From assembly GCA_963930775.1 (NCBI GenBank), contig OZ005689.1, forward strand, positions 18,995,775 to 19,059,774: 64,000 nucleotides of DNA, written 5' to 3'. Shown here piece by piece: positions 56,100-64,000 of this stretch. Position 1 is the stretch's first letter. Each line of letters opens with the position of its first letter. The position numbers and the translations under genes are program-made. The notes beneath the pieces were generated by a model. It did no database searches. It was given only the letters and a program-made list of their open reading frames with translations, and was not told where the DNA came from. The DNA is from Cliona cf. orientalis. Taxonomy: Eukaryota > Porifera > Demospongiae > Clionaida > Clionaidae.

Positions 56100-57858
56100 A
56101 TGTCCCGACCGAGATACACCGCTCTCGCGAGACTTCGCAGATACCGAAGAATGGTCGCCGCAAAAATGGACGATTTACGGAAGCAGATAAGAGCAACTGA
56201 AGCAGGACAGAGATGCCCTAAAGGCAGCAAATGAAACGATGAAGAGCGAAGCCGCTGCCCACGTGGAGAAAGAAAGGCAGCTGAAGCAGCAGATGGCCAC
56301 GATGCGGAGCGAACTGCTCGATCAGCACGCGGAGGAGAAAGCCGCGATCGAAGAGAAGCTGAGCGAGGCCAACGACGAGTGTAGTCGTTTTCGAAGCGAA
56401 ATGGAAGGCCGAGAAGCCGCCCAAGAGCTACAGTACTATCGCACTATGGAGAAAGAGCGCCGCCGGTGGGAGGAGCGTGAAGAGCGCCTCTTGTCTCGCT
56501 TGGAGGCCACACCTGCACCTGAGTCTGACCGCAAATTAGGCCTGTCAATACGTGAAAAGGAAGCCCTGACAAAAGAGATATTAGAGGTGAAAGATCAGCT
56601 GGAGAACGTGTTGCTTGCTAAAGAGAGTCTGAGTCAGCGTTGCTGAGCAAGGCAAGGTGGAGGCAGAGGAGCAGATAGAAGAGCAGCAGTTAAGGATTGA
56701 AGAGTTGCAGGCAGAACTGCAGCTAGCCGAAGTGAGAGCTAACAGGGTAGAGCGTGATACTCTCACCAAGTCTGGAGGAGAGTCAACCGCAGATAGGGTT
56801 GGAGCGGACAAGAGTTCACCTGCCTCACCCATCGGTGGGGCCTCTGTGGATGGAACCACAGATAAAACCCCTCCTATTGAAGAGAAGCTTCCGGAACCTC
56901 CTGGAGATAAGACTGCTGCTACAGTGGAGATGACTGCATCACCTATGAAACTGCCTCCAGCAGACACTGGTACCCCTGTGAAGGAGGGTCAAAAATCGGA
57001 TGAAGGGAAGGGTGATGAGCCACCCAGCAAAGCAGCAATTGAGACTACCTCGACTAAAACTTGCACCGAATCAGAGGCAATGCCTATTCCTGTTGGAATG
57101 GGACCAGCCTATGGGTTCCCACAGCAGCAGAAGTTTTCCGGCGAAGATCTCGATTGTGATACATTCGAGGACTGGATTGAACAGTTTGAGTTGGTTGCCA
57201 AGCTGTATAAGTGGAGTGATGCTGCTAAGCTAGTCAACCTGATCACCAGGCTGCGTGGACCAGCGTATTCATTTTATCGTGCTTGTCTACCCGAGCAGAA
57301 GGAGAGCTACACCGCCCTCAAGCAGGAACTAACGAAGAGGTTTACCCCTGTACAGATACAGGCAATTCAGAGCGAGCTGTTCCATGACAGAAAGCAAAAG
57401 GATGGGGAATCTGTTGATGAGTATGCTCAAGATCTCCGTTGGTTGTTTCGCAAAGCGTATGGGAAAGCCCAACAAGGAAGCCAAGAAGCCGAAAAAATGG
57501 GACGCTCAGTACTTGCTTATCAATTTGTTTCTGGACTGTGTCAGAAGCTGAAAGCAAAGGTGGCCGGTAGCGAAGAAAATTTTGAACAATTATTGACCCG
57601 AGCTCGATTTGAGGAGGCTAAGTTCCGAGAGTTAGCCCCCCGTAAGCCCTCTAGTACTAATGAGAGACAAACGAAGAAAAAAGTGAGAAACAGCCTGCTG
57701 CAACCACCCCTGCAAGGAGTAACCCTTACAAGGATGTTGAGTGCCATGAGTGTGGATGGATGGGGCACATTGCCCGATTTTGCCGATACGCCAATCGTGG
57801 ACGTAATAAGGAAGCTCATGGGAAGCGAAGAGACAACAGATCAGATCCACATGTGTCT
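56100..57858 (+). pseudogene. gag: gag: coiled coil, capsid-like domain, zinc knuckle
   Basis: The probable start at 56100 reads MSRPRYTALARLRRYRRM, then shifts near 56200 into a long Glu/Arg-rich coiled coil (EKERQLKQQMATMRSEL to RRRWEEREERLLSRLEA), shifts again near 56645, and continues through an acidic Pro-rich linker to the Retrotrans_gag-like capsid region (DTFEDWIEQFELVAKLYKW, YTALKQELTKRF, DGESVDEYAQDLRWLFRKA). The CCHC zinc knuckle CHECGWMGHIARFC (about 57740-57781) is in the next frame after a shift near 57670, beside an A-rich run. The long N-terminal coiled coil is notable for Gag. Confidence 0.85.
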
Positions 57859-59165
57859 GCAGTGACTAAAGTAGATGCTCCTAAGACTGTTAATGTATCC
57901 CCTGGTGTTGAAGCGGCATTGACAGAGAAGATGGCCAGTATGAACAGTGTTACGACTGATGGTTATGAGCACACTCTCGGTCCAGTACCAATGTATGAGA
58001 TACTAGTGAATGGGGTTCCACTGAAAGCTCTAGTTGATACGGGGTCCCCTGCTACTGTGATTTCACTTGACCGTGTTGTAGATATCCTAGCTCAGGACAG
58101 ACCACATTATGACAGCGTTGAGCAGTGGAAACTTGCGATGCAGAAGCAGCTTGAGCCACCCACTATGCTACTGAAGAGTTACTGTGGAAGTAAGTTAAAT
58201 CTGGTGGCACAGGTCAAGCTCCAGATCGCAACAGTGAGTGGACAGAAGATCGAAGCGATGGTCCAAGTACAAGAAGATGCTCCTGTGGACTTGCTACTGG
58301 GAACAGACCTCCAACCCCTTCTCGGATTTTCTCTTAATGTGAGTGTGCCTGGTGAAAACTCGTGTGATCTGCTATGAGGCTCAGAACGGGACGAGACTCC
58401 AGCTGATACCATTCCGAGCAGTGAAGAGGAGAAAGCTCATGACAACAAGATCCCACCTACCCGATCAACCCTTCGCAAGGAGTCTCCACCCTTCGTTCCT
58501 GAGAATGCTACCTCACCTACTCCACCACCAAGTCTGACTGTTAAGTTACTACAAGCCAGTTGCATCCCGGCTCGGCATCAGAAAGTGATCAAAGTGGAGA
58601 TTGAGGAAGGTGAGGGTGATTCTTTGTTCATGTTTGCACCTAACCCTAACCAAGTTGAGTTGCAACAGCATGGGTTGGTAATGGTGGATTCCATTATGGA
58701 TGTGGAAGGGGATCATTGTGTAAAGTTACTAATCGAGAACCACTCCTATGAGCCTCGCCATTTGAAAGAGGGTATGGAGTTAGGGGAAGCACAGCCTGTC
58801 CAGTTGTTGTTAAAGGAGACCGAGACTGGAGTTATGCTTGAGCCCACTTTACCCCCTACTAGTGATGACCCTTACATTGCTGCTCTAAAGAATATGCCTG
58901 CCCAATTAAGACAGAAGAAGCTACTAGAATTGTTAAATCTGAAAGATATTCAGCTTGAACCCGATCATATGGCCCAACTTGAGTCTTTCCTAGCAGAATG
59001 GGCGGATGTTTTCGCTCTAGACCACACAGAGCTTGGTTCCACTGATGTTACTCATCACCATATCGAGACGGGAGAGCATTCCCCTATACGACAGCCCATG
59101 CGTAGGACACCCTTTGCTCTTGGAGATAAAATTGATGCAATGGTAAAGGAGATGGCAGAGCAAGG
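57740..59165 (+). pseudogene. pol: Retropepsin region and linker to RT
   Basis: Frame 1 from the zinc knuckle through the protease: PVPMYEILVNGVPLKALVDT then GSPATVISL (active-site DTGS) and DLLLGTDLQPLLGF. A TGA at 58375, probably from an arginine CGA, is followed by a long open linker in the same frame (SIMDVEGDHCVKLLIENHSY, AEWADVFALDHTELG) up to a 1-bp loss near 59165, where the RT frame begins. Aspartic protease releases Gag and Pol proteins in the particle. Confidence 0.85.
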
Positions 59166-59815
59166 GTGATACGTCCATCCAGGAGTCCTTGGTCGAGTCC
59201 TGTAGTGCTCGTCCGAAAGAAAGACCACACTATGCGATTTTGTGTAGACTATCGCAAATTGAACTCCATCACGAAGATGGATAGTTTTCCACTCCCTCGA
59301 ATCGACGACATGCTAGATATGCTGTCCCAGTCGAAGTTCTTTACCACTCTAGATTTAGCGTCAGGGTACTGGCAGGTGGAGATGGAGCCTGCATCAAGCG
59401 CTTTTACTACCTATTCTGGTCACTATGAGTTCACAAAGATGCCTTTTGGCCTCTGTAACGCGCCGGCCACGTTCCAGCGCTTGATGGAGACAATATTGGC
59501 GGGACTGGTGCGCACTTGTTGTGTTGTGTATTTAGACGATATCCTGGTGGTTGGTAGGACAGTAGAAGAGCACCTTGATAATTTGAAGAAAGTTTTTGAG
59601 AGACTGCGAGAAGCTGGTCTCAGGCTTAAGCCTAAGAAGTGCTACTTTCTGAGGGAGGAAGTGGAATATCTCGGCCACGTGGTGTCAGCCGATGGCGTTA
59701 GACCTGATCCACAGAGGTTGACTGCAGTACGTAACTACGCACAACCTACTGATTTGAAATCACTTCGAGCGTTTCTAGGGTTAGCATCCTATTACAGGAA
59801 GTTTATTCCTCATTT
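59166..59815 (+). pseudogene. pol: Reverse transcriptase domain, interrupted by a MITE
   Basis: Open for 217 codons: SRSPWSSPVVLVRKKD, FCVDYRKLNSITKMDSFPLP, the LDLASGYWQVEM motif (first catalytic Asp), MPFGLCNAPATFQRLM, the YLDDILVVG catalytic box (YxDD, about 59527-59553), EYLGHVVSADGV and LRAFLGLASYYRKFIPH, where the MITE begins at 59816. The frame is undamaged up to the insertion. Confidence 0.93.
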
Positions 59816-60423
59816 GTGACGGGATTTGGGAAAACCCTCCGTATGGGATTTTTTCAGAAAATTGAGTTTGATGCATGGTTGATAAGCTCTAGCATAGAGC
59901 TAACCCGTGTTCAAGTCTTAGGCCGATCGCGCCACACCCCCAATAATCGAGAAATTACGGTCCAAAGGCGTTGCTATGCACGCATATGCCGTTTCCGCAT
60001 ACTACTCGTGACCCGGAAATCAATTAAATGGACCTGGGCGGAGCCGTTCGAAATGAACGTAAAGATCGAGCAAGAGTTGAATTTCGTTGTTGATAACGAC
60101 AGACGATTGTTCTTAGATGCCCAAGAAGCCTAAAAAGGTGAGCGAACATACAGTAGATCGATGAATCTAGCTGTATCTAGGTAGAGCATTCTAATTACCG
60201 CCCATAGCAACGGGCTCCGTGTACTGTGGCTGTGCCGACTAGGTGGGTCAAAATGAAGGCTTATTTCACCTTCGTATAGCACGACTAGCCTCCGTAGAAG
60301 ACGGCAACAGTTAGAAGAAGGGTTGTTCGACATGTATATGACAAAATCTGGACTTTGACAAATTTGGACCTTAGCTACTAAAAACGCGCATTGCGCGAAT
60401 CGCGCGCGGATCCCATACGTCAC
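59816..60423 (+). mobile_element. AWWT-family MITE, copy E (inside gypsy pol)
   Basis: 608 bp flanked by ATTT (59812-59815 and 60424-60427). Orientation is opposite to copies A-D, so its exon-like frame is on the plus strand: RKSIKWTWAEPFEMNVKIEQ, then ELNFVVDNDRRLFLDAQEA and the donor AAAAAG|GTGAGC near 60138. The right terminal repeat has lost about 20 bp (GATCCCATAC directly joined to GTCAC). Element plus duplication is 612 bp, a multiple of three, but stops inside it end the RT frame. Confidence 0.93.
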
Positions 60424-61105
60424 ATTTCTCTCGTGTGGCTAGCCCACTGCACGCTCTTACCTACAAAGATGTCCCATTTGACTGGTCTGCTGAGTGCCAG
60501 CAGGCATTTTAGACCCTGAAGCGATTGTTGACAGAAGCTCCAATATTGGCCTATCCGGATTTCACACGTGATTTTCTACTGGAGACAGATGCTTCTGGTG
60601 CTGGGCTTGGTGCCGTCCTCGCCCAAAGATGAGATGATGAACAGATTCGGCCAGTGGCTTACGCCAGTTGTACACTCCAGCCCCAGGAGAAGAATTATGG
60701 GATTTCGGAGATGGAAGCCCCAGCTGTGGTCTGGGCCATGAAGCACTTCTGCTCATACATCTATGGTCACCACTGTGATGTTTATACAGACCAATCTGCT
60801 CTGAAGGCACTTCTTAACACCCCACATCCATCCGGCAAACTTGCCTGTTGGAGTATGGTATGGCTATCCAGGAGCTTGATTTGACGATCTACCACCGCGC
60901 CGGGAAACACAATTCCAATGCTGATGCTCTCTGTCGGGCTCCAGTGCCAACCGACTCTAGCAGTAGTGCTGATACGGAAGACACGTTTGGTATCATTGGT
61001 GCCATAAATGCAGAAGACTGTGTACCTCAAGTGGACTTATCCAATCTACCTACAATTACAGGACCCAGACTTAGTGGGGATAATCACTTACCTCAAGATA
61101 GGTGA
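60424..61105 (+). pseudogene. pol: RT connection and RNase H domain
   Basis: Downstream of the MITE the same frame resumes at SRVASPLHALTYKDVPFDW. In-frame stops follow at 60510 (TAG after CQQAF) and 60630 (TGA after LAQR). RNase H motifs: [52 protein letters not shown] shift near 60845 leads to AIQELDLTIYHRAGKHNSNA and DALCRAP. The RNase H digests the RNA of RNA-DNA hybrids during reverse transcription. Confidence 0.88.
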
Positions 61106-62533
61106 ATTACCGGAGGACAGCCGAAGAGCCAGAGAACTGGCATTATCAAAGTCACAGTACATCATCCTTCGAGATAATGTTCTATACTATGTTAGATCCG
61201 ACAAGAGTCTTCGAGTTATTCCCCCGAAGAACTACCGTGAGAAGCTGTTCAAGGAAGCTCACGCTGGAGCGTTTGGTGCACATCTCGGAGAGACGAAAGT
61301 CCACAGTCAGTTGAGTCGCCATTATTGGTGGAATGGGATGCGCGCTGATATCTCCAAATGGTGCAAAGCCTGCCTAATCTGTGCTACTCGTCCTAGCCGA
61401 CCCATACGAGTGCCGCTCACCCCGATTCCAGTAGCCGGACCATTTGATAGAGTAGGAGTGGACATCATTCAGTTCCCACACTCACATGATGGCAATAAGT
61501 ATGCAGTACTCTTTGTGGATTACTTAACTAAATGGCCGGAAGTATTTCCTACTGCCGACCAGAGTGCTGCTACAGTAGCCGATCTTCTGGTAAGAGAAGT
61601 TGTGAGTTGTCACGGAGTTCCAGGCGAGTTATTATCTGATTGGGGGAAGACATTTTTATCCGGGCTTATGTCTGAAATTTGTAAGTTGTTGGGCATTCAC
61701 AAGCTCAACACTACCGCTTACCATCCCCAGACAGATGATCTGGTGGAGCGGTTTAACCGCACCCTCACAGCGATGTTATCTAAGACAGTGGAGAAGAATG
61801 GAAAAAACTGGGATCGCCAGTTACCGTGCGTGCTGTTTGCTTATCAAACAAGCCGACAGGAAGCTACTAAGGATTCACCCTTTTTCTTGATGCATGGGAG
61901 AGACCCACGGCTACCGACGGAGGCTGCCCTAGACTATCCAGTGGAGCGAGAGCATAATGATCTTGGAGAGGATGGTGCCGAGTTAGCTGAGAACCTGACT
62001 GAAGCCTGGGAGTCTGCACGAAGTTGTATCAAGCAGGCCCAAAGTAAGCAAAAGAAGAACTACGATAGTCGTGCATCTACTTCGTCTGCCCCTTTTCGAG
62101 TTGGCCAGAGAGTGTTTGTCTACAAGCCATCTGCTAAATCCGGCCCCGCCTACAAGTTTGCACGACCTTTTCACAGGCCGTACCGCGTGGTGGAATTGAC
62201 CGCGAACAATGCAAGTCCGTCCAGTCGACAGACCAGAGGAGGAGCCGATATTCGTGCCTTAGATCGCCTCAGAAGGTGTTCAGACGAGATACCCCATTTG
62301 TTTTGGCCAAGAAAGGTGGAACAGCGAGAACATATCCTCCCACAACAGATGAAACCGCGGATGCTGTAATCGATGCACCCTCCAAGCATTCTGTGTCTAA
62401 GAGATCCCCTAAAAGAGCTGCTACTGGAGCCACGCCCACACCCCGAGAACTCCCAAAGAATAATCTTTGGCATGGTAGGCTGCAAGGAAGGAAACATGCG
62501 GGGACGCCTGTTGGTGAGGAGGGGGATATGTAG
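61008..62533 (+). pseudogene. pol: Integrase and C-terminal tail
   Basis: Zinc-binding HHCC region: HAGAFGAHLGETKVH ... KWCKACLIC. The core has GVDIIQFP (first Asp), LLSDWGKTFLSGL (second Asp, with Trp where Arg is usual) and YHPQTDDLVERFNRTL (Glu, with Asp replacing the usual Gly), then the GPY/F-like C-terminus FRVGQRVFVYKPSA and FHRPYRVVEL. A shift near 62310 leads to a Lys/Pro-rich tail ending GEEGDM, whose stop codon TAG is formed by the first bases of the 3' LTR (62529-62533 TGTAG). The substitutions near the catalytic site suggest loss of function. Confidence 0.88.
62512..62528 (+). promoter_or_regulatory. Polypurine tract
   Basis: GGTGAGGAGGGGGATA immediately precedes the 3' LTR, the usual position of the purine-rich primer for plus-strand DNA synthesis. 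Confidence 0.75.
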
Positions 62534-62689
62534 CGCTCCCGGAGGTGAACAGGAACTAAATAACTAATCAAGTTGCTAACTATTATTATTATGTTATGAT
62601 GATGTCATTGTAAAGTATAAAGAGTATGCATTGCTGTAAAAATCAGTCTGAATGAAAACTTGTGCTGGCGAGAGAGACGTGGCGCTACA
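62529..62689 (+). repeat. 3' LTR, 161 bp
   Basis: Starts TGTAGCGCTCCCGGAGG and ends GGCGCTACA. Differs from the 5' LTR by a few substitutions, a missing CCGAGCTCTTG block, a GA insertion and a shorter AAAGAGTATG segment. Confidence 0.93.
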
Positions 62690-62716
62690 CATACATCATT
62701 ATTACTCTTACATCAG

Positions 62717-63658
62717 GCAACACTGCCAGGTGTTACGGAGGAGAGAGACGATCCCAAGGCTCAAAAGGAGAGCAAAACATCCACTGGTCACAGCAACAAG
62801 TCCTCAACAAATCTCTCCACGATAGAACAGCTCCTTGCATCCCAGAACAGAAAGCTAGTCTACATCAGAGGAGACGGCAACTGCCTTTTCCGGGGGTGCA
62901 TGTGGGTTCATTTGCACCCAATCCATGCACCTGTGCACCCATCCTATGCATGACATTGTGTAGTTTTGTTGTTTACCTACTATAGCCTGTCATAGTATGC
63001 ATACTTCACTACACTGTCACAGCCAGTAATGTAACATGTCATGTACTATCACTACATGTACATAGACTGTCTACAAGGAATAGTACCTAGCTAGGTTAGT
63101 ACATGCACAACTATTAATATTAATAGTACTACACTTCCGGACCAGCTTTATGTATCCACCTGTGCAGTTACTTCGATAACTTGCACCCAGTTAAACAACT
63201 AGCTAGAGACGCCACTGGGTGTATGGATCAGAAATGTACCACCAAAAAATCAGAGAATTGCTGGTCAACTTTGTCCGCACCAATGCTGACAAATTCAGAG
63301 GCTATGTTAACAGAGATACTACACTTGAGGACCACTTACTACACATGCAGTACAGCAGAACGTGGGCCACGCAGGTAGAGTTGTATGCTGCAGCTTCTCT
63401 CTTTGGAAGAGAGCTATATGTGTACACGCCCACTGTCAGGGTTCACGAAGAGTACATTTGGACTAAAATTTCACCACTTCCACCCCAATGTTGTTTTGGC
63501 TTTTCCACCCAAAAATGAGCAATAGCCAAAACGACTAGATGAAATTGATCATATAGAGCTATGCCACACATCAGGAATTCATTTTGATGTGATAGCTGAC
63601 TTGGAGGGGAAGCAGTGTTCTATGCCACCCAATCTACGCCCAATTTCTTTATCTTAGA
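62717..63658 (+). pseudogene. Second OTU-domain remnant, next to the retrotransposon
   Basis: Exon 62717-62895 follows the acceptor TATTACTCTTACATCAG and reads TLPGVTEERDDPKAQKESK and LLASQNRKLVYIRGDGNCLF, with catalytic Asp/Cys in DGNC. About 300 bp of unrelated DNA follows (candidate donor CGGGG|GTGCAT at 62896). 63213-63518 then reads YGSEMYHQKIRELLVNFVRT, YSRTWATQVELYAAASLFGR and ELYVYTP, ending at TGA, and a shift leads to DEIDHIELCHTSGIHFDVIA with the catalytic His. All OTU parts are present in order but not in one frame. It differs clearly from the Helitron OTU, so it is a different family member. It may be part of another Helentron or a host-like gene. Confidence 0.75.
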
Positions 63659-63689
63659 TGTTATTTATTGATTTTTTTTGTTGTAATAT

Positions 63690-64000
63690 GTGACCGGATT
63701 TGGGAAAACCCTCCGTATGGGATTTTTTCAGAAAATTGAGTTTGATGCATGGTTGATAAACTCTACCATAGAGCTAACCCACGTTCAAGTCTTAGGCCAA
63801 TCGCGCATTTCGTTGTGGAGATACAGCGCTTTGTTCGCGATCGCGCCACACCCCCAATAATCGAGAAATTACGGTCTAAAGGCGTTGCTATGCACGTGTA
63901 TGGCGTTTCCGCATTCTACGCGTGACCCGGAAATCAATTAAATGGACCTGGGCAGAGCCGTTCGAAATGAACGTAAAGATCGAGCAAGAGTTGAATTTTA
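63690..64000 (+). mobile_element. AWWT-family MITE, copy F, truncated by the window edge
   Basis: GTGACCGGATTTGGGAAAAC at 63690 preceded by ATAT (63686-63689). It follows copy E's orientation through the CACACCCCCAATAATCGAG block and the plus-strand RKSIKWTWAEPFEMNVKIEQ frame to the end of the window. Confidence 0.93.

Larger units (their letters stand above)
55798..62689 (+). mobile_element. Ty3/gypsy-type LTR retrotransposon, complete but decayed
   Basis: 6,892 bp from 5' LTR to 3' LTR, flanked by a 4-bp CATA duplication (55794-55797 and 62690-62693). The pol order protease, RT, RNase H, integrase marks the Ty3/gypsy type. It carries a MITE insertion (59816-60423) and several frameshifts and stops. 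The LTRs differ by substitutions and small indels, so the insertion is not recent. It appears to lie in or just upstream of the OTU-containing locus that follows. Confidence 0.93.

Noticed and set aside
57655-57700. Programmed -1 frameshift in gag at GAAAAAAG
   Set aside because: The shift lies before the zinc knuckle rather than at a gag/pol boundary, the heptamer fit is poor, and other frameshifts show the element is simply decayed.

Overview
This 64 kb window looks like repeat-rich intergenic and intronic DNA of an early-branching animal, most likely a demosponge. The reasons are eukaryotic splice signals (GT-AG pairs with matching phases), no bacterial operons, CA/TG-rich AT-biased DNA, and transposon proteins (a SAM-plus-DxMHD gene, a kinase with an IGRGSFG loop, an OTU-carrying Helitron) that I associate with sponges and cnidarians. 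The species assignment is inference from family memory. No intact single-copy housekeeping gene is visible. Possible host exons are short and weakly supported (20247-21040, 35979-36586, 37620-37812, 51158-51663).

Layout. 1-7.9 kb: a decayed SAM-domain/DxMHD transposase-like gene (1895-5765) split by a roughly 650-bp non-autonomous element, then a protein-kinase pseudogene (6959-7924) split by a 187-bp TA-target MITE. 8-13 kb: a 777-bp foldback element, a minisatellite, a 1.3-kb composite element carrying a captured piece of the same DxMHD gene, and a nearly intact IS630/Tc1-like transposase broken by a 4-bp slip. 13.9-22 kb: more MITEs, a long inverted repeat, a reverse-strand piggyBac remnant, a perfect 27-bp hairpin and a PEPRVDPP-type minisatellite. 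22.8-25.5 kb: a hAT element with both terminal repeats. 26-35 kb: MITEs, including a pogo-like deletion derivative, and mostly featureless DNA. 35-38 kb: candidate host exons. 38.7-45.3 kb: a decayed Helitron/Helentron (basic-repeat N-terminus, HUH Rep, PIF1 helicase, OTU protease). 46-55 kb: foldbacks and MITEs. 55.8-62.7 kb: a Ty3/gypsy-type LTR retrotransposon with both LTRs and a 4-bp target duplication, itself interrupted by a MITE. 62.7-64 kb: another OTU-domain remnant and one more MITE copy.

The most informative thread is one family of roughly 600-660 bp elements with GTGACCGGATTTGGGAAAA termini and 4-bp AWWT target duplications. It occurs at 3735, 9568, 15319, 31081, 59816 and 63690, and a sister family is at 28181. 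In two cases the uninterrupted target can be read across the insertion (the DxMHD gene and the gypsy polymerase), which fixes the element ends exactly. Every copy examined keeps a short open stretch ending in a splice donor (AAG|GTGAGC), so the element may carry a first exon rather than being purely non-coding. At 9568-10879 two sets of these ends bracket a captured gene fragment and the unit has its own AAAT duplication, which indicates movement as a composite element.

The coding elements are pseudogenes. Many in-frame stops fit C-to-T decay of CGA, CAA or CAG codons, consistent with old methylated repeats.
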